Positions 21,623 through 30,805 of a stretch of DNA of 64,000 nucleotides are shown here, piece by piece. This stretch comes from an uncultured bacterium. Its GTDB lineage: Bacteria; Desulfobacterota; Binatia; UBA1149; CAITLU01. Under the pieces are notes generated by a model, which was given only the letters and a program-made list of their open reading frames with translations, made no database searches and was not told the DNA's origin. A program made the translations under genes and the position numbers. Position 1 is the stretch's first letter. The number at the start of each line of letters is the position of its first letter. The stretch lies in contig CAITLU010000013.1 of NCBI GenBank assembly GCA_903893315.1, forward strand, positions 329,665 to 393,664. The letters are read 5' to 3'.

Positions 21623-22420
21623 TTATTCCCCCCTGACCCTACTCGTGGCGCGAAGCCGCCCGGACAGTAACGATAGCATCTCTCGCCCAACCTGGCGGTA
21701 AGCCGCAGCGCCAGCAGACGCGGGATCATATGCGATTACCGAAAGGCCATGCGACGGGCTCTCACCAATCCTGACGTTGCGCGGAATCATCGCGTTCAGA
21801 ACTTTGCCGCCGAAGTGGTCGCGCACCTCCCGTGCAACATGCCGGCTCAACGAAGTACGAGCATCGTACATCGTGAGCAGAATGCCGTAGATCTCTAAGC
21901 TGGGGTTGAGTGCCATCCGTATTCGTTCGATCGTCCCCAGCAAAGCGCCCAGCCCCTCGAGGGCGTAAAACTCGCATTGGAGTGGGACCAACACACCATC
22001 CGCCGCACAGAGCGCATTAAGAGTGAGCATGCCTAGGGCGGGCGGGGAATCAATAATGACGCAATCGTAGAGATCTGTCACCGAGGCAAGTTGGTCCCTC
22101 AACCTCTGGTGTCGATCGTCCATTGTAACGAGTTCCACTTCCGCCCCCGCCAACTCGCGAGTGGCTGGCACCAGATCCAGTCCCGGCGTTGCCGTGGTTA
22201 GAATCGCCTCCTCAAGGCGTATTCGGCCTAACAACACATCATAGACGGAGGCGTCCGTTTCGCAGCGCATCCCCAACCCGCTGGTCGCGCTACCCTGGGC
22301 GTCGAGGTCGATCAAAAGTACACGTTTGCCCTCAAGAGCCAGGGCGGCACTCAGGTTGATTGCCGTCGCCGTCTTTCCGACTCCACCCTTCTGGTTCGCG
22401 ACCGCGATCGTCAACCCCAT
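21623..22420 (-). CDS. parA: Chromosome partitioning ATPase ParA (Soj)
   Basis: 265 residues with the deviant Walker A motif KGGVGKTATA at about residues 11-20, the partner loop LLIDLDAQGSATSGLG and the Walker B region CVIIDSPPALG. ParA forms ATP-dependent dimers on the nucleoid and is stimulated by ParB. It starts with ATG and is cotranscribed with parB. The 295-base region upstream carries both parS sites. Confidence 0.97.
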   Translation of the reverse strand: MGLTIAVANQKGGVGKTATAINLSAALALEGKRVLLIDLDAQGSATSGLGMRCETDASVYDVLLGRIRLEEAILTTATPGLDLVPATRELAGAEVELVTMDDRHQRLRDQLASVTDLYDCVIIDSPPALGMLTLNALCAADGVLVPLQCEFYALEGLGALLGTIERIRMALNPSLEIYGILLTMYDARTSLSRHVAREVRDHFGGKVLNAMIPRNVRIGESPSHGLSVIAYDPASAGAAAYRQVGREMLSLLSGRLRATSRVRGE

Positions 22421-22599
22421 TCAGCCCCCCGCGGCCATTTCTAATGATCTAACGCTGGGTACCATGCCGCCGACAGCAAAGCCAAAACACCCCGCACGAA
22501 AGTAAAAGTACAGAACCCGTAAGGAGCCGACCCAACCCGTACGGGCGCTACGAACCAACAAACCCGGAACTTAGTCCAGTAGTTTAGACCCCGCCCGTG

Positions 22600-22615
22600 C
22601 GTTTCACGTGAAACG
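22600..22615. other. parS site 1 (imperfect ends)
   Basis: The 14-base palindromic core GTTTCACGTGAAAC is at 22601-22614. Compared with the 16-base consensus TGTTTCACGTGAAACA, only the two outer bases differ (C and G). It lies between rsmG and parA. Confidence 0.93.
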
Positions 22616-22669
22616 GCCCCGTCGGCCCCCCAAAAAACAGCGGCGCCTGCTTCGTGGGGTGCGCCAGAC

Positions 22670-22685
22670 TGTTTCACGTGAAACA
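22670..22685. other. parS site 2 (perfect consensus)
   Basis: TGTTTCACGTGAAACA matches the ParB-binding consensus at all 16 positions. It is 70 bases from the first site and 31 bases from the end of rsmG. Confidence 0.97.
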
Positions 22686-22715
22686 CGCCCGAGCCTCGGA
22701 GATCGACGGGGAAGA

Positions 22716-23363
22716 TTACGCAACCCGGCGCAAGGCCAATAGCGATCTGCTCTCGCCGCCCTGTGGAAGCTCCAGTTGGCGTTCTAACTCAACCTCAAAA
22801 GCGCTTGCCATCTTGGCCGCCCGCCCCATAAGTGGCACCGCTGCTACGCCCCTCATGACAACAGCGCGACCACCAAGCAAAAGAAGTCGACTCGCAATGC
22901 CCAGGAACTCCTCCTGCGGGCGAAACGCTCGACTGAGAACACAGTCGAACTGCCTTCCGGAACGAATCAGACTCTCAACGTCCGTTTCTGTAACAACCGC
23001 GTTGGGGAGTTCGAGGCCACGGACCACTTCGTGCAAAAAACTGCACCGCCGTCGGTTCGATTCGACGAGATAAAACTGAACATCGGGCCGCGCCACGGCA
23101 AGCGGCACACCAGGGAGCCCCGCCCCGGTCCCAAGATCGGCGACCGTGCCCGGAACGATCATTGGGCACACGCTCAGTGAATCCAGGAGATGAATCCTAA
23201 CCGCGTCTTTGCGATCAACGTTAGTTAGGCGCGCCGCTCGGTTCCAAACGTACAGCAAATCCAGGAACTTGATCAGCTTAGAGGCCTGATCCCCACCTAG
23301 CGTCACCCCCAAGCTGCTTGCGCCCCGCAAGAGAAGATCAAGTTCGTCGCCGCGCGCAACCAT
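22716..23363 (-). CDS. rsmG: 16S rRNA (guanine-527-N7) methyltransferase RsmG (GidB)
   Basis: 215 residues. The SAM-binding motif VADLGTGAGLPGVPLAVARP lies at about 73-92, after the LTNVDRKDAVRIHLLDSL region. The acidic motif II (YLVESNRRRCSFL) and VLSRAF follow. RsmG methylates G527 of 16S rRNA; its loss gives low-level streptomycin resistance in other species. The ATG at 23363 shares its A with the mnmG stop (TGATG), so translation is coupled. Confidence 0.95.
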   Translation of the reverse strand: MVARGDELDLLLRGASSLGVTLGGDQASKLIKFLDLLYVWNRAARLTNVDRKDAVRIHLLDSLSVCPMIVPGTVADLGTGAGLPGVPLAVARPDVQFYLVESNRRRCSFLHEVVRGLELPNAVVTETDVESLIRSGRQFDCVLSRAFRPQEEFLGIASRLLLLGGRAVVMRGVAAVPLMGRAAKMASAFEVELERQLELPQGGESRSLLALRRVA

Positions 23364-25228
23364 CAATCGCCCCTTCGTTTCCTTAGGTGGACGGCTAGAG
23401 CACCAACTGCCGCGGGCGTAATACCGCTTATCCGAGACGCCTGCCCGAGAGACCTAGGTCGAACTTTCGACAGCTTTTCCGTCGCCTCAGAGGAAAGCCC
23501 CACTACACTATTAAACAAAAAATCCTGCGGGATGGGGACACCCTCCAGCCGTTCGAGTCGCTTCACCTCGTCCAACTGGCGCGTGATGTAGCCTTCGTAG
23601 AGAGCGTCAATCTCGACTACCCTTTCGATTTCAGCCCCCCAGCGCGGCACTCCCATAAAATCGGCCAACACACGCAAGGTCATTCCTGGCCTTTTGAGAA
23701 GTTCGTATCCAGTAATAGGTGAGCTGATTCCGGAATGGCCTTCCGCAATAAGTTTCGCATTCGTGACGCAATCTGGGACAACCTTCGTTGTCCTAAGCGT
23801 ATCAACAGCCCGGGAAACCGCACTCCACTTTGTATCTAAAGCCGCCGCCCTGGCCGAACTCAAAAGTCCGATATCACGCGCAATGCCGGCGAGGCGCAGG
23901 TCCGCATTGTCCTCACGCAGGAGAAGGCGGAACTCAGCCCGAGAAGTGAACATGCGGTATGGCTCTCCGTCAACCCCCTTAGTCACCAAATCATCAACGA
24001 GAACGCCCACGTAAGAGCTAGATCGGCTTAGGACCAAGGGCTCTTCTTGCCGCACGAAACGGGCAGCATTGATACCTGCGACCAGCCCCTGGGCTGCAGC
24101 CTCTTCATACCCTGTGGTGCCATTAATTTGACCAGCCAGGAAAAGGCCTAGTACCGACTTCGCTTCAAGCGACGGCCAGAGTTGAGTCGGAATGACATAA
24201 TCGTATTCGATCGCGTACCCCGGCCTCACAATTACCGCACTTTCCAAGCCGGGAATCGTTGCCACAAACCGTTTCTGAATCTCTAGCGGCAGGGACGTCG
24301 ACAAACCGTTCGGATAGACCTCAGTAGTATCGAGACCTTCTGGTTCTAGGAATATACGGTGCCTGTCTCTGTCCGGAAACTTCATCACCTTGTCTTCAAT
24401 AGAAGGACAATAACGCGGGCCGCGCGACAATATTGTCGCATTATAAATGGGCGATTTATCAATCGATTCGCGTATAACGCCATGCGTTATCGGGGTTGTG
24501 TAGGTGAGATAACACGACACCTGCGGCAGACCCGGACGCAGTAGGTCGAAGGAAAACCCCCGAGGCTCCTTCTCGCCCGGCTGCTCTTCGAGACCTGAGT
24601 AGTCGATGGTCTTGGAGTCAAGGCGCGGGCAGGTACCAGTCTTGAGTCGGCCAGTCACCAGACCGAGCCGCTCAAGCGCCGCCGTCAATCCGCTCGCTGC
24701 CCGGTCTCCCGCACGGCCCCCGCTCTGCCGACGGTCGCCGACATGAATCAAACCGTTAAGAAAGGTTCCTGCAGTAATAATAACGGCGGAGCACGAAAGA
24801 GCCTCGCCGTGTTCGGTCACTACACCAGACACACGCCCATTTTCCACCAACAAATCAGTCACGTGGGCTTGTATCGCGGTTAGGCCCGGCGTGGCTTCGA
24901 CCACACGCTTCATCCTCAACCGATAGCGAGCCTTATCGGCTTGTGCGCGGGACGCCTGGACCGCGGGACCCTTGCGTGTGTTTAGTTTGCGGAACTGGAT
25001 GCCGCATTCATCAATAGCGCGACCCATCTCGCCACCAAGAGCGTCAATCTCGCGGACGAGATGGCCCTTGCCGATCCCGCCAATCGCCGGGTTGCAGGAC
25101 ATCTGCCCAATGCTGTCAAGGTTCATGGTCAACACGAGAGTCTTCAATCCCATACGGGCCGCAGCAAGCGCAGACTCGATGCCCGCATGGCCAGCCCCTA
25201 CTACAATGACCTCGAAGTCGTTTTCCAT
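23363..25228 (-). CDS. mnmG: tRNA uridine-5-carboxymethylaminomethyl modification enzyme MnmG (GidA)
   Basis: A 621-residue FAD enzyme starting [20 protein letters not shown], with the dinucleotide-binding GAGHAG motif near residue 13. The [20 protein letters not shown] signature, the Cys-containing KTGTCPRLD segment and the C-terminal helical RNA-binding part ([15 protein letters not shown]) are present. With MnmE it makes cmnm5U34 in certain tRNAs. The ATG at 25228 is preferred; a GTG at 25258 overlaps the mnmE stop but adds ten non-conserved residues. Confidence 0.97.
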   Translation of the reverse strand: MENDFEVIVVGAGHAGIESALAAARMGLKTLVLTMNLDSIGQMSCNPAIGGIGKGHLVREIDALGGEMGRAIDECGIQFRKLNTRKGPAVQASRAQADKARYRLRMKRVVEATPGLTAIQAHVTDLLVENGRVSGVVTEHGEALSCSAVIITAGTFLNGLIHVGDRRQSGGRAGDRAASGLTAALERLGLVTGRLKTGTCPRLDSKTIDYSGLEEQPGEKEPRGFSFDLLRPGLPQVSCYLTYTTPITHGVIRESIDKSPIYNATILSRGPRYCPSIEDKVMKFPDRDRHRIFLEPEGLDTTEVYPNGLSTSLPLEIQKRFVATIPGLESAVIVRPGYAIEYDYVIPTQLWPSLEAKSVLGLFLAGQINGTTGYEEAAAQGLVAGINAARFVRQEEPLVLSRSSSYVGVLVDDLVTKGVDGEPYRMFTSRAEFRLLLREDNADLRLAGIARDIGLLSSARAAALDTKWSAVSRAVDTLRTTKVVPDCVTNAKLIAEGHSGISSPITGYELLKRPGMTLRVLADFMGVPRWGAEIERVVEIDALYEGYITRQLDEVKRLERLEGVPIPQDFLFNSVVGLSSEATEKLSKVRPRSLGQASRISGITPAAVGALAVHLRKRRGD

Positions 25229-25257
25229 GACGGGTCCAGCCTGGCCGCGGGGCACCA

Positions 25258-26670
25258 CTACTTTCCGATGCAGAACTCCCGAAATATCCGATCTAGGACT
25301 TCCTCGTTGTCTAGCGGCTCCGTGAGCGATTCGATTTCCCGCAACGCCTGTCGCAGTTCCATGGCAACCAACTCGGGCGCGGTCGCGTCGGCAGCAAGTG
25401 TGCTAGCGGCCAACAAACTCTCCAGGGCGCGTCGCAGTGCCTCTTGATGGCGGACGCGACTGATCCCGACCGGTTCCGTGTCGGCGGTGATCTCCGCCCC
25501 GATCTCACGCAGGACCGTCGCTAACGCTTCACATCCGTCACCGGTAGCCGCGCTCGCCCACAAGTGCCGCCGCGCTCTCCCTGCAAGCTTCTCGCTGTCT
25601 GCTTTGGTCAGCGAGCAGGGCAGGTCGGACTTGTTGAAAACGACTACAAGTGGCACCCGTTCGGGCCCCGGGACTAAGCCGAGATCCACCAGGCTCGCGG
25701 ATTCGTTAGGGACGGAAGAATCCGCAACCATAACTACGACATCCGCCTCCTTCAGCGTTGCGCACGCGCGCGCCACCGCTTCGGTTTCGGTGCTGCTGCC
25801 GCTCTCTCGAAGGCCCGCAGTGTCGGCGACTATAAACGCCATCCCACCCAGGTCGATGCATTCCTCAACAACATCGCGTGTAGTACCGGGCTCTTCCGAC
25901 ACAATCATCCGGCCGAACCCCAGCAAGCGGTTGATCAGACTCGACTTCCCCGCGTTCGGCAGCCCAGTGAACACCACCCGGACACCCATTCGAACTCGTC
26001 TCGCCGCGACGAAACCGCCCAGAAGACCTCCTATCTCCACCTGAGCAGCCGCAATTGTGTCAACCCGACGTCCGAAATCCTCCGTTGGCAGTTCGTCATC
26101 GGAAAAGTCCACATTCGCCTCAATATCAGCCAGCACGCCCAGCAAAGACCCGCGAAGTCCCGCCAGACGCAGCGAGAGGGCTCCTTGAAGTTGCTCCCAG
26201 GCCGTACGGGCGCCAGCTGTCACCCGCGCGTCGATCAGATCGGCAACCGCCTCCGCTTGAAGGAGGTCCATCTTACCGTTCAGTACGGCCCGACGGCTGA
26301 ACTCCCCAGGCTCGGCGGTACGAGCCCCACAGGCAACGGCACCGGCCACCACTTGCTCAACGACAATCGGCGCTCCGTGGCAATGTAACTCGAGGACGTC
26401 TTCACCGGTATAGGTTCGGGGGGAAGGGCAGTAGACGGCCATCGCATCGTCGAAGGGTTCTCCGGTGCGAGCGTCGATCAATCTCCCGTAGGTCAGGCGC
26501 CAAGGCTCCAGCATATGCCGAGACCGAGCCTCAAACATACGCCTGGCGATGGCCGCACAGTCCGGACCGCTCAGACGAACTACCGCTATCGCGCCGCGCC
26601 CAGGCGCGGTTGCGCACGCAACGATTGTGTCAGTTCGATACACGACCACCCACGAGTCTCGCGGACTCAC
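25258..26670 (-). CDS. mnmE: tRNA modification GTPase MnmE (TrmE)
   Basis: A 470-residue protein. The N-terminal formyl-THF-binding domain is followed by helical segments that enclose a G domain with [16 protein letters not shown] (about 236-251), [15 protein letters not shown] and NKSD, and the protein ends FCIGK with the family's functional C-terminal Cys. It forms a complex with MnmG, which is encoded next. The start is GTG at 26670; a GTG eight or nine codons downstream (before YRTDTIVA) is equally possible, since relatives begin near that point. Confidence 0.96.
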   Translation of the reverse strand: MSPRDSWVVVYRTDTIVACATAPGRGAIAVVRLSGPDCAAIARRMFEARSRHMLEPWRLTYGRLIDARTGEPFDDAMAVYCPSPRTYTGEDVLELHCHGAPIVVEQVVAGAVACGARTAEPGEFSRRAVLNGKMDLLQAEAVADLIDARVTAGARTAWEQLQGALSLRLAGLRGSLLGVLADIEANVDFSDDELPTEDFGRRVDTIAAAQVEIGGLLGGFVAARRVRMGVRVVFTGLPNAGKSSLINRLLGFGRMIVSEEPGTTRDVVEECIDLGGMAFIVADTAGLRESGSSTETEAVARACATLKEADVVVMVADSSVPNESASLVDLGLVPGPERVPLVVVFNKSDLPCSLTKADSEKLAGRARRHLWASAATGDGCEALATVLREIGAEITADTEPVGISRVRHQEALRRALESLLAASTLAADATAPELVAMELRQALREIESLTEPLDNEEVLDRIFREFCIGK

Positions 26671-26772
26671 TGACCGCGCCGGGAATTCTTCCCTACGACG
26701 AGCCGTCTTTGCGGTATTCTAACGCAACTCTTCCGGATGCCTTCCGAACATTCTCAATTGCGCTCCGTAGCG

Positions 26773-28119
26773 CTACTCGCCGCTAGGCCCAGAGTTGCCG
26801 AGAGCAGAGCTTTCGCCAAAATCATCAGTAGCATCTTCGTCTGCGCAATTTCGGGCGGCAGCTTCGGCGTCGGCCAGCGTCACCGGACCCATTCCGGCCG
26901 GAGAAACGATCATCCGCCTGTAAAACCCGGCGCCGAGGGTTCTTACATCGACCGTCGAATCCGCGGCCAAAGCCTGCTGGAAAAACTTACGGTCACGGGG
27001 ACTCATTGGGCTCACCTGTACGGTCCGTTGTTCTCCCAGAGCCCTGGTTCGAAGACGGTCGGCAAGTTCAACCAGTGTTTCGCGACGCCTCCGGCGGTAA
27101 TCGCCGATATCCAACAGAACGCGGCCTTCCCCGGTACCCTCCCCACGCAAAACCATGCGGTTAACCAAGTGCTCAACGGCATCAAGGGTTTGCCCGCGAC
27201 GCCCGATGAGGAGGCCTTCGCCTTCCGAGTGGACCGATACAACGACTTCGCGGGTCCCCTCGTCAACCCAGGAACTAACCTCCGCGGTAAAACCCATCCC
27301 GGTTATGAGTTCCGCGACAAGCTCCTGTGCCCGGTCGCGAATCGACGCGGGGTCGAGTGACTCGCCACCCAATGCAGCGCCTGAGGCCTCTACCTGCTGA
27401 AAGGTCTTTTCTTCGGCGTAACGCTCCGGTTGAGGCTCCACCCTAGAAGACTGGACCTGCGCCAAGAGCCCGCGGTCATCGACCGAAACAGCAACAACAG
27501 GAGGAGCCTGTACCAACGGCTCGGGGCGGGCCGGCGGCCGAACATCCTGGCTTTGGCCGCCGCCTCGCGAGCGTCCTCCCTGGCCGCCGCCTTGCTGCGG
27601 ACGACGGTCACGCTGGCCGCCTCTCCCTCGTTGAAGATCACTGCCCCCTCGCGATTCTTCGCCACGGCCCTTCTGCGGCTCGCTTCGGCCACGACGATCC
27701 TCACCGCGACCGCGCCCAGCTTGCTGGCGAGAGTCTCCATCCGCTGGCCTATCACCGCCCGGTCTTACACGCGCTACCTCACTAGACCTGTCGCGTTCAG
27801 CTTCTGGCCGCTCAGAGGAACTGCCTTCCTGGTCGACTTCTCCGCGTCCGCTTCGGCCCTTTCCGCCGCGCCTACGGCGCCTCCGCGGTTTTTCCTGAAG
27901 CCCTCCACCCGACATGTCGAATTCCTCGCCGTCGAGCATGATCGCCTGCCGAAGGGTGGCTCGAACTTTGGCCCGCCTTGCGCCGATGCCGAGCAACCCG
28001 CGCCGAGGGTGGTGGACGATCTCGATCTCCACCTTGTCGCGACTAGCTCCCAATTGGTTGAGGGCGATTTGGATTGCCTCATCGACCGTGCGGCCTTCTG
28101 ATTCTATGGTAGTAGACAT
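26773..28119 (-). CDS. jag: Jag/KhpB-type RNA-binding protein with long RG-rich linker
   Basis: A 448-residue protein. Jag_N domain at about 1-52. An unusually long low-complexity segment rich in Arg, Gly, Gln and Glu at about 75-200 contains many RG and RGG steps. A KH domain (GLLIGRRGQTLDAVEHLVNR, about 310-330) and an R3H domain (SPMSPRDRKFFQQAL) follow. KhpB-like proteins bind RNA and influence cell division and envelope functions; the gene is conserved beside yidC. The ATG has AGGAA upstream. Most bacterial relatives are 200-300 residues, so the linker accounts for the extra length. Confidence 0.93.
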   Translation of the reverse strand: MSTTIESEGRTVDEAIQIALNQLGASRDKVEIEIVHHPRRGLLGIGARRAKVRATLRQAIMLDGEEFDMSGGGLQEKPRRRRRRGGKGRSGRGEVDQEGSSSERPEAERDRSSEVARVRPGGDRPADGDSRQQAGRGRGEDRRGRSEPQKGRGEESRGGSDLQRGRGGQRDRRPQQGGGQGGRSRGGGQSQDVRPPARPEPLVQAPPVVAVSVDDRGLLAQVQSSRVEPQPERYAEEKTFQQVEASGAALGGESLDPASIRDRAQELVAELITGMGFTAEVSSWVDEGTREVVVSVHSEGEGLLIGRRGQTLDAVEHLVNRMVLRGEGTGEGRVLLDIGDYRRRRRETLVELADRLRTRALGEQRTVQVSPMSPRDRKFFQQALAADSTVDVRTLGAGFYRRMIVSPAGMGPVTLADAEAAARNCADEDATDDFGESSALGNSGPSGE

Positions 28120-28134
28120 CGTTGTTTCCTAGCT

Positions 28135-29721
28135 CTAGCTGCGATTGGCCAGCGCCTGCTGAGCAATCGAGAGAATGTTGTTAGAGAGCCAGTAAAGCAC
28201 CAAGCCAGCCGGAAAGTTTACGAACATGACCGTGAACACTACCGGCATCAGCAGCATCATCCGTTGCTGCGCAGGATCGGCTGTACTTGGAGTCATGCGC
28301 TGCTGCAGAATCATGCTCGCCCCCATGAGCAGCGTCATAACTGGAATCCCTGGTGGAGAGACGAAGGGGATCGACAAATGACCCAACCGATCGGGCTGGG
28401 ACAGATCCACGATCCACCCGAAGAACGGCGCTTGCCGTATCTCGATGGCTTGGAGAAGGACGTTGTAAAGACCGATGAACACCGGGAGTTGAAGAAACAT
28501 CGGCAAGCAGCCGGCCAACGGATTGACCTTGTGCCTTCTGTAGAGTTCCATCATTTCCTGATTGAGCTTTTCGCGATCGTCCTTGTGACGCTCCTGAAGT
28601 TTCTGAATCTCCGGCTGGATCTTCTGCATACCCTTCATTGCCGCCATCTGTTTGGCGTTGATGGGGTAGAGCAGAATCCTCGTCCCGACGGTTAGCAGGA
28701 TTATCGCAATCCCGTAATTGCCGACCGCGCGTTCGATCAACAACAGAGCCCACATAAGAGGTCGGGCCACGAACCAGAACCACCCTAAATCAACCGCACC
28801 GCCGAGGTCATGACCGAGTTTGTCCAACTCCGAGAGGGTTTTGGGCCCCAAATACAACTGGTAGCGAAGCGCTGAAGCGGGGGAGGTGCTCCAAAGCGTC
28901 GAGTGTCCGGCTCCGTCCACAACGGAGGCCACTAGTTTGAGGGACTGACGTTGCTCAGGAACAAAGGCGGCCAGGAAATAGTGCTCGGCGTACCCGGCCC
29001 ACGACACCTCGCCTTGGGTTACCGAGGTTTCCTTGAGCGTGGCGGCGTTGAAAGCGCGAATTTTCCCATCGACGAATAGCACCGGTCCGTCAGTATCGCG
29101 CTGAGACGCATGTTGTTCGACGTCTCTGGACCACCCCACCGCCAGCGGCGTCTGGCCCAGAGCCTCAGTAGAGACGTCGTAATCAAGGAGGTATGAGCCG
29201 CCGTGCAAAACCACGGTCTTGGTTATCGAAGCGCCGCCGCTGGTCTTGCCCAGCATGGTAACTGTGACCGCCTCTCCCGGTGCAGCCGAGCTCTCTGTCG
29301 CCCTTACGTCATATAGAACCGAGCGATCATCCACTAGCGTGCCGGATGGCGTCATCCACACAAGCGCCAGTGGGGCTATCCCAGTACTGAGGACGAGGTC
29401 GTGCGGGCCGCTTCCCGCCTCCGCTGAAGCCCGGTACTTGGCCAATTCAAAGTGCAGCATCCGCCCCCCCCGCGAAGCGAACACCGCGCGGAAGAGGTCA
29501 GTCTTAACTTCTACGGTCGGACCTGGGTCGATCGGTTCCGTCGATGCCGCCGGAAAATCGAGCGCCACGCCAGCCTTGGCCTGCGCCACGGCCGGCCCGC
29601 CACCCGCAGGTTCCCCGATCGCTGACGGCGCAACCGGCTCGGGTGGCTTAGGTCCAAGGAGCTGAAATCCGATCAGGATTACCAGCGAAATTGTAAGGGC
29701 AAGAGCTAGTCTGTTTTCCAC
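28135..29721 (-). CDS. yidC: Membrane protein insertase YidC
   Basis: A 528-residue Gram-negative type YidC. It has an N-terminal membrane anchor (about 6-24), a Pro/Ala-rich linker, a large periplasmic domain (about 60-330) and the conserved five-helix core with GNYGIAIILLTVGTRILLYP and KYxxQ-like helices (AKQMAAMKGMQKIQPEIQKL). It inserts proteins, including ATP synthase subunit c, into the inner membrane. The start is GTG with GGAGG 7 bases upstream; that site lies in a hairpin listed separately. Confidence 0.96.
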   Translation of the reverse strand: MENRLALALTISLVILIGFQLLGPKPPEPVAPSAIGEPAGGGPAVAQAKAGVALDFPAASTEPIDPGPTVEVKTDLFRAVFASRGGRMLHFELAKYRASAEAGSGPHDLVLSTGIAPLALVWMTPSGTLVDDRSVLYDVRATESSAAPGEAVTVTMLGKTSGGASITKTVVLHGGSYLLDYDVSTEALGQTPLAVGWSRDVEQHASQRDTDGPVLFVDGKIRAFNAATLKETSVTQGEVSWAGYAEHYFLAAFVPEQRQSLKLVASVVDGAGHSTLWSTSPASALRYQLYLGPKTLSELDKLGHDLGGAVDLGWFWFVARPLMWALLLIERAVGNYGIAIILLTVGTRILLYPINAKQMAAMKGMQKIQPEIQKLQERHKDDREKLNQEMMELYRRHKVNPLAGCLPMFLQLPVFIGLYNVLLQAIEIRQAPFFGWIVDLSQPDRLGHLSIPFVSPPGIPVMTLLMGASMILQQRMTPSTADPAQQRMMLLMPVVFTVMFVNFPAGLVLYWLSNNILSIAQQALANRS

Positions 29722-29722
29722 T

Positions 29723-29741
29723 CAGCCGCCTCCGGCGGCTG
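29723..29741 (-). promoter_or_regulatory. Hairpin enclosing the yidC ribosome binding site
   Basis: On the minus strand CAGCCGCC and GGCGGCTG pair over 8 bp with a 3-base GGA loop. The GGAGG Shine-Dalgarno of yidC spans the loop and 3' arm, and the GTG start follows directly. Such a GC-rich stem should limit access of ribosomes unless opened, for example by coupled translation from yidD, whose stop is 5 bases upstream. Confidence 0.55.
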
Positions 29742-29745
29742 CAAC

Positions 29746-30033
29746 CTAAGCTTCGAAATCGCGTCCTCGCGGAACGGGGTCATACCCGCCGAGGTTCCAC
29801 GGGTGGCAACGCATGATACGCCACAGGGCGTGCGCGAAACCGCGAAACGGTCCATAAACTTGGATCGCCTCCGCGGCATAGTTTGAGCAAGTTGGATGAA
29901 AGCGACAATTCATACCCAAAGAGGGCGAAATGGCTTTTTGGTAAAGCGCTATCAGCGCAAGAAAGAGGGTAGAGAACCACGAAGCAGGGAAGCCACGCGC
30001 ACGAAACCGACTACCGGTCCCGACCGCTACCAC
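29746..30033 (-). CDS. yidD: Membrane protein insertion efficiency factor YidD
   Basis: About 95 residues carrying the complete YidD signature: LALIALYQKAISPSLG, CRFHPTCSNYAAEAI, and RIMRCHPWNLGGYDPVP. YidD assists YidC-dependent insertion. The start is chosen as GTG at 30033 because the next usable codon upstream, ATG at 30072, would overlap rnpA by about 60 bases; both are in frame and neither has a strong Shine-Dalgarno. The end of rnpA overlaps the start in either case. Confidence 0.88.
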   Translation of the reverse strand: MVAVGTGSRFRARGFPASWFSTLFLALIALYQKAISPSLGMNCRFHPTCSNYAAEAIQVYGPFRGFAHALWRIMRCHPWNLGGYDPVPRGRDFEA

Positions 30034-30577
30034 TGTCCCGCTTGAGAACAGTTCCCAGTTCCCGTTCGACATCCTTAAAGCTCAGTTTATCCGCGCCAGC
30101 CCTTGCGATGACCACAATGTCGGAGCTTGGCTGCAACTCGGTTCGATTCAATCGAAAATATTCCCGGACCCAGCGCTTCACCCGGTTTCGCTGTACCGCG
30201 CCACCGACTTTCCGGCTCACGGTCACACCGATACGAGTCTCACTTATCGGACTCGCGCCCTGAAGCACCAAAAAATGCTGGACCCCCTTGCCACGCCGGT
30301 CACGCTGAAGTCGCAGAAAATCCCGCCGCGCCCGAATACGCCGCGTCCTTGTCAGACGCTGATCCGTCTCTACCTTCGTGCGCTTTTCGGCGGAGTCGTA
30401 ACCGCTAACCTCTTGCGACCCTTGGCACGACGCCGATTTATCACCATCCTGCCACCAGGGGTGGCCATTCGGGCGCGAAACCCATGGCGGCGACGTCGAC
30501 TTAGATTGCTTGGCTGATAGGTTCTTTTCACGGTAGCGCTTCCTCAGCGATGCGCCCAGCAGGGCACTGCGGTCCAT
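30011..30577 (-). CDS. rnpA: RNase P protein component, reading frame extended through rpmH
   Basis: The conserved RnpA core is clear: [37 protein letters not shown] (the RNR motif) and [11 protein letters not shown]. RnpA is the protein partner of RNase P RNA, which matures tRNA 5' ends. In this frame there is no ATG, GTG or TTG between the core and the ATG at 30577, which lies 46 bases before the rpmH start. The frame therefore covers rpmH entirely and would add about 70 residues to RnpA. A TTG at 30616 is also in frame. The alternative is a rare start (CTG before [12 protein letters not shown], or GTA/ATT). Identity is certain; the start is not. Confidence 0.8.
   Translation of the reverse strand: MDRSALLGASLRKRYREKNLSAKQSKSTSPPWVSRPNGHPWWQDGDKSASCQGSQEVSGYDSAEKRTKVETDQRLTRTRRIRARRDFLRLQRDRRGKGVQHFLVLQGASPISETRIGVTVSRKVGGAVQRNRVKRWVREYFRLNRTELQPSSDIVVIARAGADKLSFKDVERELGTVLKRDSGSGRDR
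30370..30531 (-). CDS. rpmH: 50S ribosomal protein L34
   Basis: A 53-residue protein read from the complement: it starts [11 protein letters not shown], continues [19 protein letters not shown], then [14 protein letters not shown], and stops at TAG. This is the textbook L34 sequence. GAGGA lies 8-9 bases before the GTG. The whole gene lies inside the open frame of rnpA in a different frame. It is too short for most gene finders and is normally the first gene of the rpmH-rnpA-yidD-yidC-jag cluster, as here. Confidence 0.96.
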   Translation of the reverse strand: MKRTYQPSNLSRRRRHGFRARMATPGGRMVINRRRAKGRKRLAVTTPPKSARR

Positions 30578-30594
30578 GTGACCGCAGACCGAAC

Positions 30595-30623
30595 CTTGTG
30601 TCAGCGAGGGCAACAATTGTCAA
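30595..30623 (-). promoter_or_regulatory. Possible promoter of rpmH-rnpA
   Basis: A perfect -35 TTGACA (30623 down to 30618 on the minus strand) is followed after 17 bases by CACAAG, a weak -10. Transcription would begin near 30588, about 57 bases before the rpmH start and 11 before the rnpA ATG. Confidence 0.3.
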
Positions 30624-30805
30624 CGCACAAGGATGGACATTGCTCAAGCAACGTAGACCACCTCGGTCAAATGACTGCACACCAGAAAGCGACGCAGGGA
30701 AATCGGGCAGCCAGAACCGCCCATGATCGTCGGCGATTCCGCAAGATGTACAGACCCCAGGCCCTCCCCAAACGGCCCGCAAACTTACTGCGCTACTCCC
30801 CGCCG

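Noticed and set aside
22441..22686. Short minus-strand frame beginning MFHVKQ upstream of parA
   Set aside because: Its start is just the translation of a parS site, and the rest has no family resemblance.
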